From: Paramisgurnus dabryanus | Taxonomy: Eukaryota; Chordata; Actinopteri; Cypriniformes; Cobitidae | Direction of reading: 5' to 3' | Length of the DNA stretch: 64,000 bases | Assembly: GCF_030506205.2 (NCBI RefSeq) | Contig: NC_133339.1 | Coordinates: 5,427,801 to 5,491,800, forward strand | Shown: piece after piece, positions 1 to 10,257 of the stretch | Position numbering within the stretch: the stretch's first letter is position 1 | How the letters are laid out: each line of letters opens with the position of its first letter | Notes under the pieces: generated by a model | Told to the model about the DNA's origin: nothing | Seen by the model: only the letters and a program-made list of their open reading frames with translations | Database searches by the model: none | Translations under genes and position numbers: made by a program

Positions 1-355
1 ATATAATTAGAGCCATTTCAAATGACACAACACTTGAAATTTGTGTGGCCTACTTCCTCAGAGCATCTGCCTTTAATGGCATCATGTAGTGTAGTCTTTA
101 CATGAGTCCATGATGGTCGACAGACGCGAACGTCATGCCAGAAATAGGAAGAGAAGTTGACCATCAGTGTGAACTTGTGAAACGCTTTTTCGCTAGGACT
201 TCTAGGTTGCTAAAGTGCGTAGACCGAAAATCACAGAAAAACGCATCAAGGGTGCAAAGGGGGTGCCTATAAGCACACTTAAGAGGGTAAAAATGTCCTA
301 ATAAAACTAAGACCTAGTTCTGGATTAATCTAAACTCTGTTTGAGAATCCGCCCC
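1..355. other. Flank of duplicated segment, no gene
   Basis: No coding feature is visible. The first 14 bases recur at about 19591-19604. The stretch around 310-355 resembles 19960-19993, so the left end of copy A of the segmental duplication seems to lie at or before the window start. Confidence 0.4.
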
Positions 356-767
356 TATAGACCCCTTCAAGGTTCACGTCACAGGCGGTTCCCACTGCGC
401 ATGTCGGGGTCAGAAAAGTAATTACAGCAGATTGAGTTGCGTATTATTCGGTATCGTCAAAAATGCTTACTTGCGTCGTGGGCTTTGAAAATCGCATCAG
501 GTCTTCCTTTACGTTTTCGCGCTTCATGCAGAATCTCAAAAACAAAAAAATACAACATCTGCGGCTGCAAGCAATTAACGTGCAGACTGGGACAATGCAA
601 ATATCAAAGAGGTTTGTGTTTGTAGTGCTCACTTCATTTGAGGTAAGTCATCATTTTTCAGCTCTGTTAGGTTAAATTATAAAGCCAGGATAGTATAACA
701 GTTTGACCCCATGCTGCGCGCGCACCCGATAATCATTCAATGTTTACAAATCTTGAAGGGGTCTATA
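356..767 (+). mobile_element. Short inverted-terminal element carrying a THAP exon (copy 1)
   Basis: The element is about 412 bp and bounded by the inverted repeat TATAGACCCCTTCAAG, whose reverse complement ends at 767. Inside, the left part contains an exon-like stretch for a THAP zinc finger followed by a splice donor. A second copy in the opposite orientation lies at 63499-63910. The layout (5' exon plus both ends, nothing else) suggests an internal-deletion derivative of a THAP-transposase (P-like) DNA transposon; that class is inference. No target-site duplication is evident. Copy B of the host duplication lacks it at about 19993-19998, which supports insertion after or apart from the duplication. 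Confidence 0.6.
463..642 (+). pseudogene. THAP zinc-finger exon relic, frameshifted
   Basis: The translation starts MLTCVVGFEN at 463 and follows the THAP N-terminal pattern (an early Cys, then basic residues, then Cys and His about 45 residues on). Compared with the copy at 63624-63804, one A is missing in the run near position 577-580. The C-terminal half (ADWDN..., then the Cys/His block) is therefore out of frame here. The exon ends at a consensus donor, AG|GTAAGT, at 643. THAP domains bind DNA in P-element-type transposases and host THAP proteins. This copy cannot encode a complete finger. Confidence 0.6.
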
Positions 768-1368
768 AGTACTAATGTTATGCCGTGGAGTCGCTGGGTC
801 CCAACAACTATAGACATAATAAATACATAGATGAGACATTGGCTGCTGTATTATACATCAACTGCGCCTTTCCTTTGGTGTGCATCATAAAACACAAGTG
901 AATAGAGAAGCGTTTTGCATATGTGGTGTTTAGAGAATTTATGCACCGCGGCTTTTTGAGGACTGAGTGTCAATTATTATTATTGCTGGTAGTTTAAAAG
1001 CTAAACTTTTCTCCTCTCTCTGTAACTCATCCTACTTTGTATAGTACAGCACATATGAGTCACATTATTGTAAAGTGTTTCAGAAAATAATATATGTGAT
1101 ATATTTTAACAGGAAGTTAAAGATCAAGGGTTTCTTTTATAAGGCATTGCAGGTGAAAACCATACAATTATTTAATGTAATTTTCTTCATAGTTTCACTA
1201 GATTTATAGCTTCATAGATTATAATTTATGCATTTATCTTCAGATATTCAATTGATAAAACCTAGACTCATTTGTGGTCAAGGTTTTATTAAAAACAATT
1301 ACAGCTACTTTGACTGATAAAACCTCTCAAACTTTTGGAGTTTGCTCTGCACAAGAACACGCTTATGT
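768..1368. other. Non-coding duplicated DNA
   Basis: Up to about 985 this matches copy B, starting at the GCCGTGGA...CGCTGGGTCCC block. From 986 to 1368 it is AT-rich, and I see no coding or structured feature in it. Confidence 0.4.
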
Positions 1369-1838
1369 GCACTGCAAAAAAATATTTTCAAGAAAAAAGT
1401 GTCTTGGTATTTTTGTCTTATTTTCAGTAAAAATATCTAAAAAAAAATGTAAATTAAGAAGCTTTTTCTTGATGAGCAAAACGACCCAAGAAAATTAGTC
1501 TAGTTTTTAGACCAAGAATATTCAATTTAAGTGATTTTGTGCATAAAACAAGCAAAATCTGCCAATGGGGAAAGCTAATTTTTTATGAATTTTTCTTAAA
1601 TGTAGTGTTTAAGAAACATTTTCAAGATTTTTTGCTTACCCCATTGGCAGATTGTTTTGCTTGTTTTAGGCACAAAATCACTTAAATTTGATATTTTTGG
1701 TCTAACTAGACTTATTTTCTTGGGTTTTGCTCATTAAGAAAAAGCATCTTAATTTAATAAGTTTTAGATATTTTTACTGAAGACAAAACAAAAATACTAA
1801 GAATTTTTTTTCTTGAAAATCATTTTTAAGTGTGAGCC
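1369..1838. mobile_element. Foldback (hairpin) repeat of about 470 bp
   Basis: The two halves are near-perfect reverse complements. For example, AACAAGCAAAATCTGCCAATGG near 1548 is mirrored by CCATTGGCAGATT near 1640, and TTTTTCTTGATGAGCAAAA near 1463 by its complement near 1725. The arms are about 210 bp with a short centre at about 1600. Palindromic elements with this sequence are abundant in fish genomes (family knowledge from memory). It has no coding capacity. The short ORFs read through it are by-products of the hairpin. Confidence 0.8.
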
Positions 1839-2750
1839 ATGCCAAAGATTTTAAGGCATCATTCGAACTCGCTAGGGTGGTCACCAGTTATTAATTTTAA
1901 GGGTTCACTTACTTTTTCCACTGCCATTTTGAATGTTAAATGCGTGTGTTCAATAAAGATAGGAAAGATCACAATTGTTTTGTGTTATTATTTTTAGACA
2001 CATTATGTTTGTCAATACCTATATGAAGATTAGATCACATTTTATGACAAATTTATTCAGAAAACCATGACATTTCAAAAGGTTCACATGCTACACTACA
2101 TAAGTTAAACATTAACAGACTGATGAGAAATTGCAGCATTACTGATGTAGAAATTACAGTATTACTGTGTATTACAACTAGCTGCCAGTAACTTACTGTA
2201 TATTTTACATTTATGTTATTTACTGGCAACAGTTTGTTTAAAGTTAAATGAACATAAAACATTTTCAGTATTTATCTTTTACAGTAAGTTAGTGGGAACC
2301 AGCTGCAATATTACAGCATTTTTTTTACAGTGCATTCAATAACTGCAATAAATTTTATGCATCATCACATACACAGGCATAAATCAAACTATACTTGGAT
2401 TAAATAAAAGCACAGGAAACAAAATAGTACAGAAAAATTGCATGTTTTATATTCATTAACAATATATAGAAAATACAAATTCAGATCAAATATGCACCTA
2501 TGCATTACTTCTGATTTGACACAAATTGAAGCTTTTCTAATTTAGCCTATTTTTCTTTTAAGAGATAATAATTTAGCTACCTAGACATAACTTATTAAAT
2601 TTGTCATATTTTCCAATGCAATCTTCTTAAAGCCTTTGAAAAAGACAAAGGAAAAAAACTTATTAAAAAGTAGTAAATAACATTAATCATATAGCAAAGA
2701 CCGAATATTCAAACATAAAACAGATTTATAAACATAACTCACCCTCCTCT
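1839..2750. other. 3' flank of lectin gene A; Tc1 3'-end relic
   Basis: Positions 1885-1990 (GGGTTCACTTACTTTTTC and onward to the AATAAAG block) match 20785-20880. There they form the 3' end of a Tc1-like relic, so only that end survives in copy A. The rest, to 2750, is AT-rich and mostly shared with copy B. It would contain the 3' UTR intron and last exon of lectin A if the donor at 2737 is used. I cannot place the acceptor. Confidence 0.45.
2737..2742 (-). promoter_or_regulatory. Conserved splice-donor-like site after lectin A stop
   Basis: Nine bases past the stop codon the minus strand reads GGTGAGT. The same site follows the stop of lectin B at 21639-21644 although bases around it differ. 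This suggests a 3' UTR intron. The intron end was not identified. Confidence 0.4.
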
Positions 2751-3482
2751 CTAATAGCACACAAAGTTAAGTTTCTCCATACAGTTTCTGTTCTCCCAGC
2801 TCTGAGTTTTTAGGTTTAGAGATCCACAGTAAGTGTAATTGGTAGGACAGGCTGGCAGATGGACACGAAGGTATCCCAGATCCTCATCACTTAACCAGAA
2901 CCATGAGCCTGCCAGGAACCGTAGACCTGTCCACACACTTGATGTCTCAGCAGTGGTTTGTTTGGCTTGGATGAGATGTAAATCTGTAGGCAGACTGGCC
3001 AGATCAGTGTGATGAGTCCTGCAGTATTGTAACGCGTCCTCCCAGCTCTTTTTCTCTTTAACCACAATCAGTTCAGTGTCCCACTTGTAGCAGAAGTACG
3101 AGTATAAATCAGTACATTGCCTGTCACGCAATTTGTCACCTTGCACTACAGTGCAGATATCATTGCCTGCATCATTTGGTTGTCCATCTGCCCAGATGAT
3201 TAAACTTCTCTGGCTTCCATCACTCCACCCCCAGTTGTTTGCAGAGATCAGTCGCAGACCAACCCAGCTGGATCCGTATGAACCACTAAGCCCACTTGCA
3301 GTGTTTATCGCTTTAATTTCCTCCTGGCTGTCAACACTGGACAGGTCTACATAGGAGCTTCTGCAGTGACTTTGAGCTTTTGTCCATATTGTGGAATTGC
3401 TAAAATAAAAGTGTTGTCTTTTCAAAGCTGTTGTCAGCTCACAATGAGCTGAGAGGAGAAGAGCAAACACGACAATCTTCAT
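2751..3482 (-). CDS. Secreted double C-type lectin domain protein (lectin A)
   Basis: This is a 243-residue protein starting at the ATG at 3482, giving MKIVVFALLLSAHCELTTA, a typical cleavable signal peptide. The frame is open further upstream, but that part lies in the TATA/octamer promoter, so this start is preferred. CTLD1 covers about residues 24-132, with Cys40, 110, 123 and 131 and the WVGL core at 73-76. Its Ca-site loop reads QPN at 101-103, so it keeps the Pro but is not EPN or QPD. CTLD2 covers about 133-243, with Cys154, 212, 219, 234 and 242 and WTGL at 184-187. It lacks an EPN/QPD loop, so sugar binding by CTLD2 is doubtful. There is no transmembrane segment, so the protein is probably secreted. 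Both domains and the signal lie in one uninterrupted exon. The paralogue is at 21653-22384. The ligand is unknown, and an innate-defence role is inference from the family. Confidence 0.88.
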   Translation of the reverse strand: MKIVVFALLLSAHCELTTALKRQHFYFSNSTIWTKAQSHCRSSYVDLSSVDSQEEIKAINTASGLSGSYGSSWVGLRLISANNWGWSDGSQRSLIIWADGQPNDAGNDICTVVQGDKLRDRQCTDLYSYFCYKWDTELIVVKEKKSWEDALQYCRTHHTDLASLPTDLHLIQAKQTTAETSSVWTGLRFLAGSWFWLSDEDLGYLRVHLPACPTNYTYCGSLNLKTQSWENRNCMEKLNFVCY

Positions 3483-3499
3483 CTCTTCTGTGAAGGGCG

Positions 3500-3580
3500 A
3501 GTCAGTCGGCACTCTCTTAAAACACACTTTATATGTTAACACCAACTTTACATTTGTTAGTAATGTATGCAAATGATCAC
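3500..3580 (-). promoter_or_regulatory. Octamer plus TATA promoter of lectin A
   Basis: On the minus strand an octamer ATTTGCAT (complement of 3567-3574) lies about 34 bp upstream of TATAAA (complement of 3528-3533). The TATA box lies about 46 bp upstream of the start codon. The same spacing is kept at lectin B and at two relic promoters. Octamer/TATA layouts recruit Oct factors in immunoglobulin V genes. Use here by lymphoid or other Oct factors is inference. Confidence 0.6.
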
Positions 3581-3582
3581 TT

Positions 3583-4070
3583 GAAAAAAGACAATAAAGT
3601 GAGCTCAGTGTATTTACATGAATAAATAAATCAAGCACTGATCGGTTTTTAGATGCTTTTACAAAATTTTTATTCTGAATTTACTATTTGTAGGCTACGT
3701 GTTTAGGTAAAATTATCTTTTTGTCATTCCATGAACAATATTACAATATTACTCCAAAATTTCAGATAAAACTTCATTCAAAAAATCGACCAAAAAGAAA
3801 GGGTGCAATGTTTTCTGACCTTCAACACTGCAAAGAAAATTCATATTCACTTTTAAACAACTGCAAAATATATATTTTTGTATGCAGCTGTATTTATTAT
3901 TAAACCTAAATAATTGTACAATGATGTAGATTTTTATCCATCATAGAAAACAGATAGGTTAGGCTAGGTGTTAATCTTTAGGTGAATTCATCTCTAATTT
4001 TTTATGTGAAAGCTTGTAGTTTTATTTAGTCATCTCAAAACCATCATTTCCAAAGTGTCTTAATGTCCTG
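3583..4070. other. Intergenic duplicated DNA
   Basis: AT-rich sequence shared with 22480-22980 of copy B. No coding feature was seen; the short ORF at 3721-3903 is not conserved in copy B. Confidence 0.45.
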
Positions 4071-4072
4071 TG

Positions 4073-4180
4073 TCCTTCATCTCTTCTGTGAAGGCGAGTC
4101 AGTCAACACTCTCATAAACACACTTTATATGTTAAGGCAAACTTTACATTCATTAGTCAGTAATGTATGCAAATGATCAC
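4073..4180 (-). pseudogene. Relic lectin promoter, leader and start codon (copy A)
   Basis: Octamer (4167-4174), TATAAA (4124-4129) and the leader GAGTC...CACAGAAGAGATGAAG match the lectin promoter almost base for base, down to the ATG at 4078-4080. After ATGAAG the similarity stops: six codons later there is a stop and no lectin sequence follows. This is either the 5' stub of a deleted third lectin gene or a duplicated promoter. The equivalent relic is at 22987-23085. Confidence 0.65.
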
Positions 4181-5227
4181 ATAAGAAATACCATGGACAA
4201 AAACTCTGAAATAATGTGTAACGTATAAAAGAAAACTCAACATCATAAACTCGTAAACTATAAACTCATCATTATCTGTTTTTAGGTGTTTTTACTTACT
4301 TTTACTTTACTGTAAATAGTTTGTGTTGCAAAGTTTATATATTGTTTATATACAAAGCTATTTTTGCATCTGGTTTCCTCAAGCTAAAATTCTATCAGAT
4401 GTCCATTGCCTTAAAAGGAACGTAAAGTTAGCTCAGAAATGTCTTTTTTTCCATTTATGCCACAGGTCTGTTGAATGCTATATTCTGATTGGTTGAGAAA
4501 TGTTTCATGGGTGTTGATTATTTTTCAATAAACGCACACCTGACCTGTCAAATGTCTTAATATAACCACCAGAGCAATGTTTGTGGTAACCGTGGTATAA
4601 GCGGAATAATTGATTTTGGTTCTTTGAATGATTTGAACACAATGCACCCCCGCGATTTAAAGGAGTCATATTATGTGGCTAAAAAGCACATAAATTCACA
4701 GCTCATCATCTTCTGATCTGGGGATCTTACCAGAGATATCAATCTGCTCCAAATGTAACTAAAAAAGAGCCAGTGTACATGGGAGTTACAAACTGCGGGA
4801 GGAGCGAGTCACGAGTCAACACTTTATACAACACTGACAATACTGTTTACTGACCCGAATGTCCGATACTAATGGCTTACCACTGAAAGGTCAGCTAGAC
4901 ACTTATTTAAAAAAAAAAAAACTTTTCGAAACACTGACAAACTGCATTCGGGACAGAAATACTCTGTAACACATCCAACTGTTTTTGGACACTTTGCATT
5001 TTTTAACTACAAAAAGGCAAAAAATATAGACCTTGTATTCCAAAATGTGCCATTTATGGTGAAAACTGAAATGCATTTGCTTCAGTTGGCAAAGAATGAG
5101 CAATTAATCTTGATTATAAACGCGCGATAACTAATATTTATACAACAGTTCTTTCTGGTTCTTGAATCTGATTGGCTGAAAGATTGGCTAAGAGAATTTT
5201 TATGCAACCTGATCTCACAAATTTCCT
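4181..5227. other. Repeat-derived intergenic DNA
   Basis: Up to about 4645 this matches copy B (31085-31455), including the block TTCTGATTGGTTGAGAAATG near 4475. From 4650 to 5227 I recognise nothing coding; there is a poly(A) run at 4908-4920. Confidence 0.4.
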
Positions 5228-5430
5228 TGTTATAGTCATGGAATTGTAAGATGCCACCCATCGGCCCAACGAAGGTATCCAATGGCGTGGTGAAGGATCA
5301 CGTGTTCTTTCCATCCGTAGCGTTTCTAGAAGAATAATTCAATTTATTTAATTTGTTTCTTTGACCTCTATGGTTAAATTATAATCTGAATTATTCTGAT
5401 CATAATTTATATAATTATTATTATATTTAT
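5228..5430 (-). mobile_element. LTR fragment, 3' end, same family as 28012-29598
   Basis: The minus strand of this stretch (GATACCTTCGTTGGGCCGA and flanks) matches the end of the LTR at about 29400-29598. The matching 5' part of the same family is at 10767-10990, also minus. The pair therefore looks like one minus-strand LTR split by other insertions, notably the L2 LINE. Confidence 0.55.
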
Positions 5431-5524
5431 TTAGAATGAATTATATTCACATAGAGAATAAAGTGTAATTCTGAAGGTGCTAAGGCAGTGCCATACAGCT
5501 GGGCATAGAGGCATTCTCCTTCTA

Positions 5525-5835
5525 ACTTAAAGGAATATTCCAGATAAATCCAGATAATTTACTCACCACCATGTCATCCAAAATGTTGATGTCTTTCTTT
5601 GTTCAGTCGAGAAGAAATTATGTTTTTTGAGGAAAACATTGCAGGATTTTTCTCATTTTAATGGACTTTAATAGAGCCCAACATTTAATACTTAACTCAA
5701 CACGTAACAGTTTTTTTCAACAGAGTTTCAAAGGACTTAAAATGATCCCAAACGAGGCATAAGGGTCTTATCTAGCAAAACGATTGTCATTTTTGACAAG
5801 AAAAATAACAAATATACACTTTTAAACCACAACTG
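5525..5835 (-). repeat. Interspersed repeat, probably non-autonomous DNA element
   Basis: The minus strand reads from GTTGTGGTTTAAAAGTG through CTTTAAGTT. It includes GCTAGATAAGACCCTTATGC and GGATGACATGGTGGTGAGTA, which I recall as a repeat common in cyprinid genomes. It is non-coding. Its bounds are approximate. Confidence 0.4.
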
Positions 5836-6559
5836 GTCAAACTAGCCAATTCAATTCAATTCAATTTTATTTATATAGCGCTTTTCACAAAAGTCAATTG
5901 TTTCAAAGCAGCTTTACATAAATAGAAGCAGTGAAAAGCACAGAAAACGACAGATAGCACAACAAAATACATGATAGCATGAGCAGTTAAATTTGCTGCG
6001 GCTATGACTCAATATTATAATTGCACGTATTACTAAAGCAACGTATAGAAGAGGAAGCTAGATAAAGCCCAAAAAGGCTGCCTCCCCGGGGTGAAAAACC
6101 CCCTAGGAGAAAAAAAAAAAACCCCGGGCTTTTATCCGAGGAAAAATAAGTCCTAGGAGGGAAAAACCCTTGGGAGAACGGAAATGGAGATTTAGCGGAG
6201 ATTAAGCGGTTCTGCCGGTGATCGTTGGTCAGGTATCAGCTGGGCGTAACGTTGAAGGACAGCCAGTAGATCAGAGGTGTGCCGACTTTCACATCTACCG
6301 GGACTGGGTCTGTTTGTCTCGTCCTCGGGTCGAGGACGAGACAGGGAGAGAAAAACAAAATCGTATTAGCGTAGCGGCCGTTCATATGTATTGAAGTGTC
6401 ACACAGTGATGTGGTTTAACTCAGCTTAGTTCCAGACAGACTAAATATTGCGGCATAATTATGTTATCCACAGTTGAGGATTTAGCAAATTGGGGGCCCA
6501 ATGCGAGGGTATATATGGTAAATAAGGGTCACCTTCCGATCTTTAAGAGAAAATGAAAC

Positions 6560-7025
6560 CTGACGACCCGTTTGACTAAGGCCTAAAGCCCCACTGTCGT
6601 CGTTAATGCAGGTTCAGTGGCAAACGGGTCTATATTGTATACCATTTACAGGACCAGAAGAAAACGCCAAAAAAACATCGCAACCCGACCATACGTGTTG
6701 ACCCGTTTGACTAAGGCCGGAAGCCCCACTGTCGTCGTTAATGCAGGTTCAGTGGCAAACGGGTCTGTATGGCATACTATTCACAAGACACACGAAAGCG
6801 CGAAAAACGCAACCCGACCATACATACCAACCCGTTTGACTAAGGCTGGAGGCCCCATTGTCGTCGTTAATGCAGGTTCAGTGGCAAACGGGTCTGTATG
6901 GCATACTATTCACAAGACACACAAAAGCACCAAAATCGCAACCCGACCATACGTGCCAAACCATTTGACTAAGGCCGGAAGCCCCACTGTCGTCGTTAAT
7001 GCAGGTTCAGTGGCAAACGGTGGCA
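6560..7025. repeat. Tandem array of about 130-bp units in the L2 3' UTR
   Basis: Four copies, the last partial, of a unit of about 127-137 bp begin with CCCGTTTGACTAAGGCC at about 6567, 6703, 6832 and 6959 (the last reads CCATTTGACTAAGG). Each contains GTCGTCGTTAATGCAGG and GGCAAACGGG. The array creates a 188-codon plus-strand ORF (6617-7183) that is an artefact of the repeats. Confidence 0.8.
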
Positions 7026-7163
7026 AACTATTTAATGCAATTCATTTTAAGTGTTCATGCAGAAAAGGTTTTTATTTATTTATTTGGTTGGTCTGTGTTA
7101 TGACCGTGAGTGCTTTGTTCCGTGAAAATAACTATTGCGAGTTAAGAACCTTTACTAGACAAA

Positions 7164-10100
7164 TTATGCGAATGCTTTGTTGAAGAGAAAAGTTTTAAGT
7201 CTAGATTTAAAATGATCGACTGTGTCTGATTCTCGGATATCGGTTGGTAAATCATTCCAGAGCTTAGGGGCTAAGTGGGAAAAGGATCTTCCACTTTTAG
7301 ACACTTTTGATAGTCTAGGGATAATCAATAGGCCAGAATTTTGCGACCGTAGTGTGCGTGATGGATTGTATTCTGATAGTAATTCTCTAAGATATGAGGG
7401 TGCTAAGCCATTTAAAGCTTTGTAGGTGATTAGTGATATTTTAAATTGGATGCGATATTTAACTGGTAGCCAGTGTAAAGATGCCAGAATTGGGCTTATG
7501 TGGTCATACTTCTTAGATCGAGTAAGTACCCTTGCAGAAGCGTATTGAACTAGCTGAAGCTTGTTGACCTGATTTGAATGGCATCCCCCGAGTAGCGAGT
7601 TACAATAGTCTATTCTAGAGGTCATAAAAGCATGAATAAGCTTCTCTGCGTCAGATGTAGACAGTATATGGCGTATTTTTGAGATATTTCTAAGATGGAA
7701 GAATGCTGTGCGGCAGACGTTGGCGATATGACTATCAAAGGATAAGTTGCTGTCAAATAAAAAAACCTAAGTTCCTAACCGTGGAAGATGGCACCACAGT
7801 ACAGCCATCTATGTGCAATTTGTAATCTGACATATTATGTTTGTAGCGATTTGGTTCAATAATAAGTACCTCTGTCTTATTGGAGTTGAGCTTAAGAAAG
7901 TTATGTGCCATCCAGTCACTAACATCGCTAATGCAGTCTTTTAGCTTAGAAAACGTGTGTGTTTCGCTGGGATGCGAGGAGATGTAAAGCTGGGTATCAT
8001 CCGCATAGCAGTGAAAACTTATGTTATGTTTCCTGATAATGTCTCCTAGGGGTAACATGTATAACGAGAACAGGATAGGACCTAAAACTGATCCCTGCGG
8101 TACACCGTATTTAACCAGGGAGTGATATGACTCTTCCTCATTTACATAAACAAAGTGATAGCGATTGGATAGATATGACCTAAACCAGGCTAGCGCCTGA
8201 CCACTGATACCAACATAGTTTTCTAGTCTATTGAGTAGGATTCTGTGGTCTATTGTGTCAAATGCTGCACTAAGGTCTAGTAATATAAGAATTGAGATTT
8301 CTCCACGATCGGATGTTAATAGGAGGTCATTTGTAACTCTAAGCAACGCTGTCTCTGTGCTATGGTGGGGCCTGAATCCTGATTGGAACTTTTCATATGT
8401 ACTATTATTTGTCAAGAATGTGCATAACTGGCTTGCCACTACCTTTTCTAATATTTTCGAAAGAAAAGGGAGATTTGAGATTGGTCTAAAGTTATTAAGT
8501 TCTCCTTGGTCAAGCTGTGGTTTTTTAATCAGCGGTTTAATAACTGCTAGTTTGAAAGCTGTTGGAACGTATCCTATTTCTAGCGATGAGTTAAAGATAT
8601 TTAGAACCGGGGTTGACACTGCAGGGAATACTTCTTTAAGTAGTTTTGTGGGAATGGGGTCTAATATACAGGACGATGATTTGGATGATGTGACTAGTTT
8701 AGAGAGCTCATCTATTGTAGTAGGTTTAAATGAATCAAGATGTTCGTATGGTAGTCTAGTGTTAAGTGAACTAATGGGTAGAGTGGTGGCTGCCTGGGTA
8801 GCTACGATGTTTTCCCTAATAGCCGAAATTTTGTTAGAAAAGAAGTTCATGAAGTCGTTACTATTGTGTTGAAGTTTACTATTGGTTTCTGTTTGTTCTT
8901 TGTTTCTAGTCAGTTTCGCAACTGTGCTAAAGAGGAAACGAGGGTTATTATGATTCTCATTTATAAGCTTGCTAAGATATGTAGATCTGGCGGTTTTAAT
9001 AGCCTGTCTGTAGTGTTTAACACTCTGTTTCCATGCTGCGCGCCATACTTCTAACTTTGTGCTTCTATAATTTCTTTCCATTTTTCTAGCTGCCTTTTTA
9101 AGGGCTGCTGTGTGATGGTCATACCATGGAGCTGGCGGTTTTTCTTTGAATCTCTTTTTTCGAATGGGAGCAACGGCATCCAATGTGTTAGAACAGACAT
9201 TGTTTAGGTTTTCTATTTCAATATCTAGATCGTCACAGTTATCTGCTACATGTTTCATTTGGGACAGGTCTGGAAGAGTGCTAATAAAGCTATCTTTAGT
9301 GGTGGAAATTATTGTTCTGGCTAGTCGGTAGCATGTTGTAGATTGAGTGATCCTATCTAGAAGTACAGTGTATGACACAAGGTAATGGTCAGAAACTGCA
9401 TCACTCTGAGGTGATATTTCGACGTCATTAATATTGAGTCTGAGTGACAGAATTAAGTCTAATGTGTGATTACGAGTATGCGTTGGCCCTGTCACGTTTT
9501 GTCTAATATTGAGAGAATTTAGAACATCTATAAACGCACGTCCTAATGCGTCTTTTGGGTTGTCCACATGGACATTAAAATCACCAACAATAAGAGCTTT
9601 ATCTACAGTGACTACAAGCTCAGATAGGAAATCTGCTATTTCATTAAGGAAATCTGCATGGTGGCCCGGTGGTCTATAGATTGTCGCTAAAGCAAAAGAA
9701 AGCTGTTTGTGGTTACGATCAGTTATTTCCATATTTAACAACATTACTTCAAATGATTTAAATTTTAGCTCAGATTTTTGGTTTACTTTAAACATTGTGT
9801 TGTATATTGTAGCTACACCACCCCCTCTCCCCTTTAATCGAGGTTCGTGTTTATAATAATAGTCTTGTGGGGTGGATTCATTTAAACTAATGTAGTCGTC
9901 TGCTTTAAGCCAGGTTTCTGTTAAACAGAGTACATCTAAGTTTTGGTCTGTAATTATTTCATTGACAATAGGTTCTTTATTGGTAAGCGATCTAATGTTA
10001 AGAAGGCCGAATTTTAAGATTCGAGATTCATCTGTTAATGTATTGTTTTCTAATTTTATTTGAATCAGATTTGTACCAGATGTAACAAGCGGTGCCCTGT

Positions 10101-10191
10101 ATTTATTTGTTCGGGGAACAGATACAGTTGAAATGTGCTGATATTTCGGTAAGATTGACTCGAAGTGCTGGGATATAAGTGGTCTTGACAT
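7164..10191 (-). pseudogene. L2 ORF2: endonuclease and reverse transcriptase, one frameshift
   Basis: From ATG 10191 an 812-residue reading frame runs to 7753. The frame then shifts by one base in a run of seven T (minus strand, about 7759-7765) and continues 7752-7164 to the stop. The endonuclease shows LNIRSL, LTETWL, GDFNVHVD and SDHYLVSY in the first 280 residues or so. The reverse transcriptase shows NNFRPISNLPFLSKILEK, LDLSAAFDTIDH, GVPQGSVLGP and the catalytic YADDTQLY. The C-terminal part (RIDYCNSLL, LHWLPV, RSFSHLAPKLWNDLP) is typical of L2. With the single homopolymer slip removed the frame would be open throughout, so this copy is young or the slip is a sequencing artefact. Confidence 0.88.
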
Positions 10192-10257
10192 ATCACGGCA
10201 GCTAACAGATGGACGGTTAAGCCGATCCGTCTGTTTCCTGACCTGGGCCCTGGATAG

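Larger units (their letters stand above)
768..4650. repeat. Segmental duplication, copy A
   Basis: Blocks 768-985, 1865-2050, 2340-3660 and 3700-4640 align in order and orientation with 19998-20222, 20765-20950, 21290-22560 and 22630-31455 respectively. The last block is interrupted in copy B by an LTR element. The aligned blocks include the lectin gene, its promoter and a second promoter-like relic. Region 985-1865 of copy A, which holds a foldback element, is not shared with copy B. The copies are diverged by many small changes, so the duplication is not recent. Confidence 0.75.

Noticed and set aside
6617..7183. 188-codon plus-strand ORF with repeated blocks
   Set aside because: It is read across the tandem array in the 3' UTR of the minus-strand L2 LINE; periodicity follows the DNA unit.
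8231..8872. 213-codon plus-strand ORF
   Set aside because: Antisense shadow of the L2 reverse transcriptase.
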